Shown here one piece after another: positions 12,498 through 24,507 of a stretch of DNA of 64,000 bases (positions within the stretch are counted from its first letter, which is position 1; every line of letters begins with the position of its first letter). The notes beneath the pieces were generated by a model. The model was not told the origin of the DNA and searched no databases. It saw nothing but the letters and a program-made list of their open reading frames with translations. The stretch comes from Alopecurus myosuroides. Its lineage: Eukaryota > Streptophyta > Magnoliopsida > Poales > Poaceae. A program made the position numbers and the translations under genes. The stretch covers positions 85,695,927-85,759,926 of the forward strand of contig CM054058.1 in NCBI GenBank assembly GCA_028641055.1. The letters are read 5' to 3'.

Positions 12498-15400
12498 TGT
12501 GACGCCCCAGAGATCGGGCACTATGCAGATTTCAGCATTCCCGCCAAATCCGCATAATAACCGATTCCAGGTTGCCATTTATGATAACATTACAATAGTA
12601 CACGAATAATCCACAATTACAACAGAAACAGACAGATACAAGATGACTCAAACGAGCCGGGGTTACAACTGATACAATACAAAAGATCCAAATAACAGCG
12701 GAAGAAACAAACGTCCGTCTACGGACAAGATCCAAATTGGACTAAGAGTCCTGAAGATAACCGAAGGCGTCCAATCCCTGCCCAGGCCAAGCCGGAGGGA
12801 TTCCCAAGCTAACGTCGTCAGACTTCAAACCTGTTGACTGCAAGTTGGAATTTGCAGCCACGAAAGAGATTCGTGGGTCAGTACGGTTAAGTACTGGCAA
12901 GGGGGACAAAGCCCATACTCACAAGAATACCGGCGTAGCCAATCATCACAAGATACAAATACTTTAGGATCAAGGGAGAAGAAGGGGTTATTGCAAATAA
13001 GCGACAAAAGGCTGCGCTAACCAACTACAGAGATTCTATTACGTCCAACTATCAGAAAGGAGATAAGATCGAGTGATAGTAACCAACTGAAAGATAACTT
13101 CAAACAAACCCATCCTGGATCTCGCCCCTTTAGCCAAAGAAGCAATCCGAGGATAACTCACACCGTTGTATTAAAGATGAGTCAAGTTATTGTGTGAATA
13201 ACCTATTACTAGTCAAATTATTAGCCATTGGGTGTAACATGGTTGATCATTAGGTTTAAGTTGTCCTGAGTACTTGTTAGCCAGTACTTTCACCAAGTAA
13301 TCCATAACCGCGGAAAACACGGCTTCTCGAGAAGATTATCCCTGCAGGGGTGCACCATAGCAACCGCACTCATGAATATCCCGCCAGATGGGATGCCTCC
13401 CACCAAGCGGGGCACTCAACACAATCCAACCCTTCTTCGCATCAAGCCCAAAGCACCGCGTGCTGTGCGTGCGCGGCTAATCGAGCCCCACGAAGAAAAG
13501 GGGACCCTCATAGCACTGGAAGATCACGCCGCCCTAAATGCCGACTACGAAAGTTCCACCCGGGTACCAAGGGCTCGCAAGATCATGCATGCAGCAAATG
13601 GAAAGCCCGAACTAGTACGGCGATTTGGACGAGATGCGAATCGAGTCAAACTGAGGGGGAGCCCATACTCCCCAAATGCGGGTAGTGCGCTCATCATGGA
13701 TCAGTAGACAAGACCCTTTTCCTAATTAGGGGGGTCGACACTAGCGGGCCTCAAAACCACCCTGGGCCTCCCGCCGGTGCCTTATCATCAAATTTATTAT
13801 TAAGGGTAACATTAGCATGAGTGATTGATTGATTAAACATCGAGCCCCCAGAACATAATAAAAGAGTACGGTAGTAAACGAAGTAACTGACAACGAGCTC
13901 GAGCAAAAGCAACACTAAGCATGCTAGATAAGAACAGGCACAAGCAATGGCTGTAGGTATGGAGGTGAGGCAATATCAAGGTTAAGGGATTCATGTGATG
14001 GGTTCGTAACAGAAACAACTACCACTAAGGCTAGCAGAAAAGAATCAACGGAAGAATCGGTAACAAGTGATGAAAGGCAGCCATATGGCATGCAAGTGAG
14101 TATACTTGCCTGAGATCCCGCAAGGTAGCAGAACTTGTCGTTGCTCACATCATCTCAACGTCCTATCCGAGAAGAAGCAACGAACCTCGAACAAACACCG
14201 GGATGCAACAATTACTACTACGGCAAAAGATCCAGCATGAACAAGGTATGGATGCATGTCATGTTTAATAGATGCACCAAAGTAAACTACTTAATATAGA
14301 ACACAAGTTTAAATAGGATTCCATATGCAAAGGTTGCATATGGCAAACCCATGCCTTATATTTGAATTAGTTGTTCTAACAATAAGCATCATGTGTAAGT
14401 GAGTTAGAATGATGCATGCATGATGAAGGACAAGAAGGTAACAATATTAAATGCAAGTGGAAGGATGGTTAACAAGTTTAGAAAACATTTATCAAGTTGG
14501 GAAAATATTGTTACTTAATGGTGTTAAACAAGTAGGGGTTGTTATCATCAAGTTAAGTTGGTCAAACCAAACAACAAAGTTGATATTTGAAAAGGTTATC
14601 AAATTTTAGTTGGATTACATGTTTCACATTTTGAAATTGGACTTTGGATTAATTATGTATGAATTAAACAATATTAAACAAGTTTTAATTGAATTAAACA
14701 AGATTCAAATTGTTTAGGCAATTTAAATTATTCAAACCAGAAAACAAAATTTATATTTGAATAGCTTATTTAAAATGGTATGGAAAACATATTTTATTTG
14801 CATTTACTGGACTAATAACGAAATAGTTATGGATTTTAGCAATTTGCAAATGATTTGTTTGAATTCAAATTTGAATTGCATTTTGGAATTTCAAAACAGT
14901 GAACAAATGATACCAAAAGATAGATAATTGAATTTAGATTAGTGTGCATATTTTATTTGCAGTTTTTAGAGTTATAAAATAAAAGTTATGATGGTTTTGA
15001 AAACAGGGGCCAAACTGTGATTTATTTGGACCTAGTTTGAAAACAGAAAGTTTAGAAAACGTTTTTACACCCACTGGGAACGTACCCACACGCTGCCAGG
15101 GGGCCCCGTGGTTCACCGTGCCCGCGTGGCACCAGAGGGGCTGACGGATGGGCCCTGGCTGTCAGCGCTCGAAGTGGAAATAAGGAAAAAAGGTGTGCCC
15201 GCGGGGTATCGAACCCACGAGCTGGGGTGTGCACGCACGGAGCTGAACCAAATGCGCTACTGCTGTACTTGTGACAGATACGGGATGCGCGCCGAGTTGT
15301 AGCTGCTACTGGAGGTTTAACTGAACATGAAATTCAGAAGACTGAACTTCGTCAGTTACAGAGAATCGCGCGCCGGCGACTCGCTGCCGCTCGCCGTGGT

Positions 15401-16667
15401 TGTCCGCGCGGGCCGTGTGCGTGCTCGTGCGGTGCTGCGTGTGCGTGTGGACGTGCGAGCAGGAGAGGGGAAAGGGGAAGTAGAGGCTCACCGTGATTGC
15501 ATCGAGCTGCTGTCGACGATCTGTCGAGGTGCAGCGGCGAGGTGCAGTCCCCGGCGACGGCGTGGCCACTCCGGCGCGTCCCAGCTCGCGGCGACGAGGC
15601 GGGGTGGAAGAGGGGACTGCCGCGGGTCCATTCCCGGGGTCAGTTGCCCCTCGAGGTGACCGGGCTACCGGCGATGAGGAAGGGAAGTGGGGTCTCGGTG
15701 GTGGTTCGATGGGTTCAGCGATTGCAGGTTCAGAACGGAGGAAAGAAATCGTGGGGAAGGGGAAGATGAGCTCGGCGGTGCAGGGAGAGGGGCTCTAGGG
15801 TTTCTAGGCTAGGGTTTGGTGGGGTGGTAGGGGTAGATATAGGCAGGGAGGGGCAGGTGGAGCTCGGAGTGGTTGATCTGCTGGCGTGTGCTGACGTTGC
15901 CTGTACGGAGCTAGGAGAAAGCCAGCAGGCCGCGCACGTTTGGGAAGGCTGGGGTGGTGGGCTGGGCTTGGCCCAGCCTGCCTCTCCCCTCAGCCAAAAC
16001 TTTTATTAATTGTTCTGTTTTTTTTTTTTTTTTTTTTGCTGAAACGGTTTTGGATTAAAACTGTTAAGGTTTTATTTAATAAAAATTTCAGAAAATTTAG
16101 GTTAGGCTAGTTAGGAATTTAGAAACCATGTTCCAAGATCTGATTTCAAAATGTTGATATTTAAAATAAAGTTTGTATTTGAAACCAATTTAGAGGATTT
16201 TCAATATTAATAAATCATTATGAAAACATGCTTTTAAATAGGGTTACCCCTAAGATTTAAATTGATTGAAAATTAGTTGATTGGCTTGTTAAGTTATGAA
16301 TTCAAAAGGGGTTATGTTTGAGGCATTTGATTAGAAAATGGAGGTGATTTAATTAATTGCTTGGAAGTAGTTGTTTGATTAACCCAACAAGTTAATGAAT
16401 GATTTGATTTGAATTTTTTGAATTGGTCATTAGGGTTTGTTAACAACAGGGACAAATTTATTTAGCAGGCAATTTGTTTAAAACAATTTCCAAACTATTG
16501 AAAACAAAATGAGTGATTTAGTTTGCAAGTTTGAAATTGCAAAATTTTTGAGCAAGGGTGAAAGTTTAAATTGTTTTGAAAATTTCAGTTGTGATGCAAA
16601 CATGGTGCAATGCAATGTGATGCATATGATGCAAACAAAACAAACAGGTAACACCACAGGTGTTACA
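12498..16667 (-). repeat. 3' LTR of element D
   Basis: On the plus strand it begins TGTGACGCCCC and ends GGTGTTACA. It contains the module shared between LTR families (13302-13340), a block nearly identical to solo LTR E (about 14040-14235), an AT-rich part, the tRNA-like module (15186-15262), a GC-rich core (about 15060-15980) and a T tract near 16017-16037. Open frames of 60-111 codons recur identically in the other LTR only because the two LTRs are nearly identical; none is recognisable. Confidence 0.92.
15186..15262 (-). other. tRNA-like Pol III promoter module in the D 3' LTR
   Basis: On the minus strand there is an A-box-like TAGCGCATTTGG (from 15259), a B box GGTTCGATACC (15215-15205) that fits the consensus, and a run of six T (15191-15186). 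A-box start to B-box start is 44 nt, as in real tRNAs (positions 8 and 52). The orientation equals the sense strand of the element. Stems are poorly conserved, so this is not a functional tRNA gene. It may be an ancient tRNA- or SINE-derived segment in the LTR. Confidence 0.5.
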
Positions 16668-17142
16668 AACGACACCACTAACAAGGGATTGCGCCCTCGC
16701 AATCCACCTGCTAACCCGGGAGGGGAAAGAAGTTCGACTATCGATTCTTCGTGCTTCCGTTTGATCTCCTCGACACCACTAACAAGAGATTCTTGCTCGG
16801 AGTGACGACGATGTTCTTCCACCAGGAATCTTCCGATGATCGAACCTATTAGGTTAAGGGCTCAGAAAACGTCCACCCACGTAGGATCCTAACACTTTGA
16901 AAGATAGACAAGAGGAAGACTCCAAAACAAATAAGATGGGAGGGGAAATAGAATAGGGGTAAGGAGAAAACAAGAATCCTATTGAGATGTTTTTCCAAAA
17001 TAGTTTAGCAGAAATAGTTTTCGACACTCTAGAAACAGCGATCGTTAGCGAGGTTTTCCTACAGGCTTTGCGGACCCGTTGCTTCGATAACCATTCGTAT
17101 CGAAACAATCTCGGGAATCGGAACCAAGGCTCTGATACCATT
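16668..17142 (-). other. Internal region of element D (475 bp) with tRNA-Met primer site
   Basis: The plus strand at 17128-17140 reads GGCTCTGATACCA, the complement of the primer site TGGTATCAGAGCC, two bases from the LTR. At the other end (16668 onward) there is no clear polypurine tract on the minus strand. The motif GACACCACTAACAAG occurs twice, at about 16670 and 16773, and may mark a deletion event. A minus-strand frame from the ATG at 16822 runs about 55 codons into the LTR; it could be a gag-leader remnant but I recognise no domain. Otherwise no coding content. Confidence 0.8.
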
Positions 17143-20100
17143 TGTGACGCCCCAGAGATCGGGCACTATGCAGATTTCAGCATTCCCGCCAAATCCGCAT
17201 AATAACCGATTCCAGGTTGCCATTTATGATAACATTACAATAGTACACGAATAATCCACAATTACAACAGAAACAGACAGATACAAGATGACTCAAACGA
17301 GCCGGGGTTACAACTGATACAATACAAAAGATCCAAATAACAGCGGAAGAAACAAACGTCCGTCTACGGACAAGATCCAAATTGGACTAAGAGTCCTGAA
17401 GATAACCGAAGGCGTCCAATCCCTGCCCAGGCCAAGCCGGAGGGATTCCCAAGCTAACGTCGTCAGACTTCAAACCTGTTGACTGCAAGTTGGAATTTGC
17501 AGCCACGAAAGAGATTCGTGGGTCAGTACGGTTAAGTACTGGCAAGGGGGACAAAGCCCATACTCACAAGAATACCGGCGTAGCCAATCATCACAAGATA
17601 CAAATACTTTAGGATCAAGGGAGAAGAAGGGGTTATTGCAAATAAGCGACAAAAGGCTGCGCTAACCAACTACAGAGATTCTATTACGTCCAACTATCAG
17701 AAAGGAGATAAGATCGAGTGATAGTAACCAACTGAAAGATAACTTCAAACAAACCCATCCTGGATCTCGCCCCTTTAGCCAAAGAAGCAATCCGAGGATA
17801 ACTCACACCGTTGTATTAAAGATGAGTCAAGTTATTGTGTGAATAACCTATTACTAGTCAAATTATTAGCCATTGGGTGTAACATGGTTGATCATTAGGT
17901 TTAAGTTGTCCTGAGTACTTGTTAGCCAGTACTTTCACCAAGTAATCCATAACCGCGGAAAACACGGCTTCTCGAGAAGATTATCCCTGCAGGGGTGCAC
18001 CATAGCAACCGCACTCATGAATATCCCGCCAGATGGGATGCCTCCCACCAAGCGGGGCACTCAACACAATCCAACCCTTCTTCGCATCAAGCCCAAAGCA
18101 CCGCGTGCTGTGCGTGCGCGGCTAATCGAGCCCCACGAAGAAAAGGGGACCCTCATAGCACTGGAAGATCACGCCGCCCTAAATGCCGACTACGAAAGTT
18201 CCACCCGGGTACCAAGGGCTCGCAAGATCATGCATGCAGCAAATGGAAAGCCCGAACTAGTACGGCGATTTGGACGAGATGCGAATCGAGTCAAACTGAG
18301 GGGGAGCCCATACTCCCCAAATGCGGGTAGTGCGCTCATCATGGATCAGTAGACAAGACCCTTTTCCTAATTAGGGGGGTCGACACTAGCGGGCCTCAAA
18401 ACCACCCTGGGCCTCCCGCCGGTGCCTTATCATCAAATTTATTATTAAGGGTAACATTAGCATGAGTGATTGATTGATTAAACATCGAGCCCCCAGAACA
18501 TAATAAAAGAGTACGGTAGTAAACGAAGTAACTGACAACGAGCTCGAGCAAAAGCAACACTAAGCATGCTAGATAAGAACAGGCACAAGCAATGGCTGTA
18601 GGTATGGAGGTGAGGCAATATCAAGGTTAAGGGATTCATGTGATGGGTTCGTAACAGAAACAACTACCACTAAGGCTAGCAGAAAAGAATCAACGGAAGA
18701 ATCGGTAACAAGTGATGAAAGGCAGCCATATGGCATGCAAGTGAGTATACTTGCCTGAGATCCCGCAAGGTAGCAGAACTTGTCGTTGCTCACATCATCT
18801 CAACGTCCTATCCGAGAAGAAGCAACGAACCTCGAACAAACACCGGGATGCAACAATTACTACTACGGCAAAAGATCCAGCATGAACAAGGTATGGATGC
18901 ATGTCATGTTTAATAGATGCACCAAAGTAACCTACTTAATATAGAACACAAGTTTAAATAGGATTCCATATGCAAAGGTTGCATATGGCAAACCCATGCC
19001 TTATATTTGAATTAGTTGTTCTAACAATAAGCATCATGTGTAAGTGAGTTAGAATGATGCATGCATGATGAAGGACAAGAAGGTAACAATATTAAATGCA
19101 AGTGGAAGGATGGTTAACAAGTTTAGAAAACATTTATCAAGTTGGGAAAATATTGTTACTTAATGGTGTTAAACAAGTAGGGGTTGTTATCATCAAGTTA
19201 AGTTGGTCAAACCAAACAACAAAGTTGATATTTGAAAAGGTTATCAAATTTTAGTTGGATTACATGTTTCACATTTTGAAATTGGACTTTGGATTAATTA
19301 TGTATGAATTAAACAATATTAAACAAGTTTTAATTGAATTAAACAAGATTCAAATTGTTTAGGCAATTTAAATTATTCAAACCAGAAAACAAAATTTATA
19401 TTTGAATAGCTTATTTAAAATGGTATGGAAAACATATTTTATTTGCATTTACTGGACTAATAACGAAATAGTTATGGATTTTAGCAATTTGCAAATGATT
19501 TGTTTGAATTCAAATTTAAATTGCATTTTGGAATTTCAAAACAGTGAACAAATGATACCAAAAGATAGATAATTGAATTTAGATTAGTGTGCATATTTTA
19601 TTTGCAGTTTTTAGAGTTATAAAATAAAAGTTATGATGGTTTTGAAAACAGGGGCCAAACTGTGATTTATTTGGACCTAGTTTGAAAACAGAAAGTTTAG
19701 AAAATGTTTTTACACCCACTGGGAACGTACCCACACGCTGCCAGGGGGCCCCGTGGTTCACCGTGCCCGCGTGGCACCAGAGGGGCTGACGGATGGGCCC
19801 TGGCTGTCAGCGCTCGAAGTGGAAATAAGGAAAAAAGGTGTGCCCGCGGGGTATCGAACCCACGAGCTGGGGTGTGCACGCACGGAGCTGAACCAAATGC
19901 GCTACTGCTGTACTTGTGACAGATACGGGATGCGCGCCGAGTTGTAGCTGCTACTAGAGGTTTAACTGAACATGAAATTCAGAAGACTGAACTTCGTCAG
20001 TTACAGAGAATCGCGCGCCGGCGACTCGCTGCCGCTCGCCGTGGTTGTCCGCGCGGGCCGTGTGCGTGCTCGTGCGGTGCTGCGTGTGCGTGTGGACGTG

Positions 20101-21316
20101 CGAGCAGGAGAGGGGAAAGGGGAAGTAGAGGCTCACCGTGATTGCATCGAGCTGCTGTCGACGATCTGTCGAGGTGCAGCGGCGAGGTGCAGTCCCCGGC
20201 GACGGCGTGGCCACTCCGGCGCGTCCCAGCTCGCGGCGACGAGGCGGGGTGGAAGAGGGGACTGCCGCGGGTCCATTCCCGGGGTCAGTTGCCCCTCGAG
20301 GTGACCGGGCTACCGGCGATGAGGAAGGGAAGTGGGGTCTCGGTGGTGGTTCGATGGGTTCAGCGATTGCAGGTTCAGAACGGAGGAAAGAAATCGTGGG
20401 GAAGGGGAAGATGAGCTCGGCGGCGCAGGGAGAGGGGCTCTAGGGTTTCTAGGCTAGGGTTTGGTGGGGTGGTAGGGGTAGATATAGGCAGGGAGGGGCA
20501 GGTGGAGCTCGGAGTGGTTGATCTGCTGGCGTGTGCTGACGTTGCCTGTACGGAGCTAGGAGAAAGCCAGCAGGCCGCGCACGTTTGGGAAGGCTGGGGT
20601 GGTGGGCTGGGCTTGGCCCAGCCTGCCTCTCCCCTCAGCCAAAACTTTTATTAATTGTTCTGTTTTTTTTTTTTTTTTTTTTTTTTGCTGAAACGGTTTT
20701 GGATTAAAACTGTTAAGGTTTTATTTAATAAAAATTTCAGAAAATTTAGGTTAGGCTAGTTAGGAATTTAGAAACCATGTTCCAAGATCTGATTTCAAAA
20801 TGTTGATATTTACAATAAAGTTTGTATTTGAAACCAATTTAGAGGATTTTCAATATTAATAAATCATTATGAAAACATGCTTTTAAATAGGGTTACCCCT
20901 AAGATTTAAATTGATTGAAAATTAGTTGATTGGCTTGTTAAGTTATGAATTCAAAAGGGGTTATGTTTGAGGCATTTGATTAGAAAATGGAGGTGATTTA
21001 ATTAATTGCTTGGAAGTAGTTGTTTGATTAACCCAACAAGTTAATGAATGATTTGATTTGAATTTTTTGAATTGGTCATTAGGGTTTGTTAACAACAGGG
21101 ACAAATTTATTTAGCAGGCAATTTTTTTAAAACAATTTCCAAACTATTGAAAACAAAATGAGTGATTTAGTTTGCAAGTTTGAAATTGCAAAATTTTTGA
21201 GCAAGGGTGAAAGTTTAAATTGTTTTGAAAATTTCAGTTGTGATGCAAACATGGTGCAATGCAATGTGATGCATATGATGCAAACAAAACAAACAGGTAA
21301 CACCACAGGTGTTATA
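17143..21316 (-). repeat. 5' LTR of element D
   Basis: Near-identical copy of 12498-16667, offset 4,645 bp. Differences noticed include single bases near 18930, 19515, 19705, 19956, 20425, 20814 and 21126, a longer T tract near 20665, and the terminus TGTTATA instead of TGTTACA at 21310-21316. Confidence 0.92.
19831..19907 (-). other. tRNA-like Pol III promoter module in the D 5' LTR
   Basis: Second copy of the module at 15186-15262: A-box-like stretch from 19904, B box 19860-19850 and six-T run 19836-19831, with identical 44-nt spacing. In the sense direction it lies about 1.4 kb into the 4.17 kb LTR, upstream of the internal region. Confidence 0.5.
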
Positions 21317-22920
21317 AGGACCAGGACCATCACTTGTACCAAGGCAAGCCATCCAAATGCTTGCTGTATAAACACTTATCATTATCTATCATGCATGTTT
21401 TTCACTTCTGAAGTTTTCACAAAACTATACCTTCAAAACTATTTTTGTGTGAATACTACTACTATTAATATTACTAGTAGAAGGAATCATATTAATATTC
21501 AACTTGGTATTACCAAGACCTTAGCCACTAAATGGTATGTAAATACCCTTCACCCACTTAAAACTTGAGTTCTTAAATCAACTAAATAAAATGTGTTTTT
21601 GTAAACAAATGCCTTATGGAAGGAAAAACCCCGGAGGAAGGGTGAGACCCTGCCTACCGGAAGAGTTGTCATGAAGGGAAATTTTTGAGAAATGTTTACA
21701 AAAGACACATAATCTAGTCTTCGCTGGACAACCATTATCGTACTGCCACTTTACCCCAATATGGGTAGGGGCTTGATTAGAAACTTGTTATGGTTAGTAT
21801 ATGTGCTATCTCAAAGGCTATAGGGGATTGGATCCTCCGAACCGAAGTGTCGCTAGGAGTGAGTATACGGGACATCTAAAGTGTGGGATTAATTTTCCCT
21901 CCGGATGCAGCAGTTGGGTCTCCTGTTTGGGCGGTGTGGGACATGGCTTGCCAGGGAGGGTAACCCAATTGAAGAGATAGTCTTGTACTAGCTTGTACAT
22001 AGTGGATAGTCAAGATCAGTTATCTGATGTTCTCATAGGTTGGGAACAGTCCATGGTTGTTGCATGGTGGATTCTGGATCTAGTGGAAATGTGTACACCT
22101 CTGTAGAGTAAAACTATTTCGAGATAGCCGCGTCCTCGGATATGGACGGTTGAATAGCCATGTAGCTAGTATTGTGTCAACTTTTCAAAAGAGGTTTTTG
22201 GAAGAAAGGCTTTTGTACCTGAGAGGTACTAAGGCGGAATGACTTGGTATCTGCGAGATACGGATGAGAAAGAAACTATTACTAAAAGTTTCTGAAAAGA
22301 AAAACTTTCTTTTCTAAAACAAAGCTTATAAAACCTCCGAGATATGTGATATCTACGAGAGTAAAACTATATTATTTTAAATGATCTTTCACAAAGAACT
22401 AAACATGAAACCTCAACCATGATAAATCTTTTATCTGTCATGGGTAGCTGAACCATATGTATGGCCTACCCACTCCACCAAATAAGCATGTATGCATAAT
22501 TGTAAGCTGATAAAGGATGTCTTGTTGAGTACATTCAAACGTACTCATTTGGTTTCGCCCCTGGTATTTACTTGCCAGACTACGAGGAGACACCTCAGGA
22601 AGGGTTCTATGAGGAGGAGTGCTACACTGATGAAACTGCGAATTAGGATCGTCTCCCAGTCAGCAGCCTGTAGGATGAGGCGTGACTCGGGTTCTACTAC
22701 GCTATGCTTATCGTCTTCCGCTGTGTTTACTTTGAATGTCTGTCCTGCGTGACAGTTGTTAAGAACTTGGTCATGTGACCATTTATGTAAGACTCTATAT
22801 TCGTGTAATGGATGATGTATTCTGTATGCCAACTACGTATGTTGTTCACGACTGGTTCTTCTGGGATCGCGAATGAATACATATGAGGGGTTCTGGACCC
22901 TCCGGTCTGGGGCCTCTACA
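21317..22920 (+). repeat. 5' LTR of element C, second part
   Basis: Starts with AGGAC, the right target duplication of D, and continues the C LTR exactly as in 32660-34263. It holds the cross-family module at 22100-22148 and ends CCTCTACA directly before the primer site. Confidence 0.9.
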
Positions 22921-22924
22921 AAGT

Positions 22925-22937
22925 TGGTATCAGAGCC
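22925..22937 (+). other. Primer binding site of element C (tRNA-Met)
   Basis: TGGTATCAGAGCC lies four bases after the LTR end. It is the classic complement of plant initiator tRNA-Met used by Tekay/Del chromoviruses. Confidence 0.92.
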
Positions 22938-23161
22938 ATCCAGACTCTAGGAGACCTTAGTTAGCATGGACGTTAGTGTATACTCCGATAATCTAAGTTA
23001 TCAATACAAGAAAATTGGATATATGACTAAGTATTAAAATATTCCCTATATCCCACCACCTCTCTGGGTTAGACTCTACTTGCATTAAAGTTATTCTTTG
23101 CATGAACTTAAAACTTTGCACACTGTGGTCTCACTTAAACTATCCTTAAAATTTTGTGTAG

Positions 23162-24118
23162 ATGGACGTGGTCATCACCGAGGCTTTCTAGTTGGGACGT
23201 CCACGTGGCGAGACTTTCCTTTTTGAGGAGAGGCTGGTATCTATGGCTACTGTGTTAGGACGCCCACTTCCGGAGCTGCGAGGAGGACTAGTTGAAGGTG
23301 CACCTCTGGAGGGAGACTGGTACGCGGAGGTCACTATCCGCGCACCTCTGGCTAGCCCGACAGTGGAGGACTACATTTTCCGTGCTGTCGATCGTTCCTA
23401 GACCGAGGCGGCAGTGCGGGTGATTCAGGAGTCAGTGGCACGTCTGGCACACATCGGGGAGTACATGTTCATCGGCTCCCGGTTCGAGCTGATCGGGAGG
23501 CGTGATGAGGATGGCATACCACTTCCTGTCGAGCCAGACACTACCACTGTTGGTCCTCACTTGGACGAGATGGAGATTCTGTTGTACCGCACTCAGATCA
23601 GGTTGGACAAGCTGCGACTTGACCGCCACCTCGGCTCACTGGTGCACCACACACTGATAGCCGAGACTGACGAGCTGAGGGCTGAGCTTCACGACAGCCA
23701 GGAGGAGAGTGGAGTGCTAGCACAGTAGTTGTCCCAGTTGAAGGAGCAGTTGGAGGCTACTACCGCGAGGCACCGTGCCTTGCGCAGGCAGCTGAGGGCC
23801 ACCCGCCTTGGCCGTGCACGTCTCACCACTAGGATGACGGCCCTGGAGGGGGCTAACACCGTTCTGCGTAGCAGGCTCCAGATAGCTCGTGATGAGGTAG
23901 CCGCGAGAGATGCTGCCGTGGAGGAGCTTGAGGAGGAGACCTTAGAGCTCAACAGGGAGATTGAGGGGCTCCTGCCTATTGAGGACGTTCCCTCCGACTT
24001 AGAGGGGATGGATATGAGCAAGGCTAGCGAGCAGGATGATGATGACCTGCTTGGCGAGGAGGAGGAGGACCCTGAGGAGCTTATCTTCGACATTGGGGAC
24101 AGCGACGACTCTGTGTAG
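23162..24118 (+). pseudogene. Accessory coiled-coil reading frame upstream of gag in element C
   Basis: One reading frame runs from the ATG at 23162 to the stop at 24118 (about 318 codons). It is interrupted by three in-frame TAG codons at 23189, 23399 and 23726. The N-terminal half contains short matches to a folded-looking region (SRFELIGRRDEDGIP). The C-terminal half is a long charged helix rich in Glu, Arg, Leu and Ala with heptad-like spacing, followed by a very acidic tail (EQDDDDLLGEEEEDPEELIFD). There is no zinc knuckle and no enzyme motif. It is separate from gag, which starts about 375 bp later. Such extra frames occur in some plant Ty3/gypsy elements; the function of this one is unknown. 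It may be an accessory structural or regulatory protein. Confidence 0.65.
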
Positions 24119-24507
24119 TCGCTGCCTTCTCACCCTTAGCACTTGGTGCTGGTCTAGATACTAGTTAGGTATGCTAGATCGTTTTGCTAGATAGTTTGCT
24201 AGTGGTAGCCTTGCGATGACCCCACCAATCGCACCCCCTGTAGCTCGATGAAGCCTTCCTTGTATGATATGGCTTGTGAGGTGTGTGTGTAATGTTGGAA
24301 ACTCTGTTTAATTATGGTGATGAATGAAATGTTTGGCTTGGTTTTCTGTTGATTGTCACTACTTTGCGTTCATTTCATTCGAGTTTGCGACTGCCCCGCT
24401 CTTGTTTTTGAAACATATCACTAGTATTCCTTTTGTTTAAATATTAAGGTACTGGGTTTTCAAAAACAAGAATTTATTTCTTAGACTTACACATGTTTCA
24501 CTTCAGC
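24119..24507 (+). other. Spacer between accessory frame and gag of element C
   Basis: T-rich, with no coding region and no clear promoter or splice signals that I would defend. Confidence 0.5.

Larger units (their letters stand above)
12498..21316 (-). mobile_element. Element D: young non-autonomous LTR retrotransposon with giant LTRs, inserted in the C 5' LTR
   Basis: LTRs are 12498-16667 and 17143-21316, about 4.17 kb each, around an internal region of only 475 bp. The target duplication AGGAC (12493-12497 and 21317-21321) is perfect, and the C LTR reads uninterrupted across this site in its other copy (near 32660). The primer site lies at 17140-17128 on the minus strand, so the element runs right to left. 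By eye I count only about 8-9 base differences plus one T-tract length change between the LTRs, hence a very recent insertion. There is no gag, RT or integrase. LTR ends and the tRNA-Met primer link it to the chromovirus family of solo LTR E. Confidence 0.93.

Noticed and set aside
13350..13707. Two overlapping 111-codon frames in the D LTR, identical at 17995-18352
   Set aside because: Identity follows from the two LTRs being nearly identical, not from selection; overlapping frames with no domain in LTR sequence.
15186..15262. Functional tRNA gene in the D LTR
   Set aside because: A and B boxes are good but acceptor, anticodon and T stems do not pair properly; kept only as a tRNA-like module.
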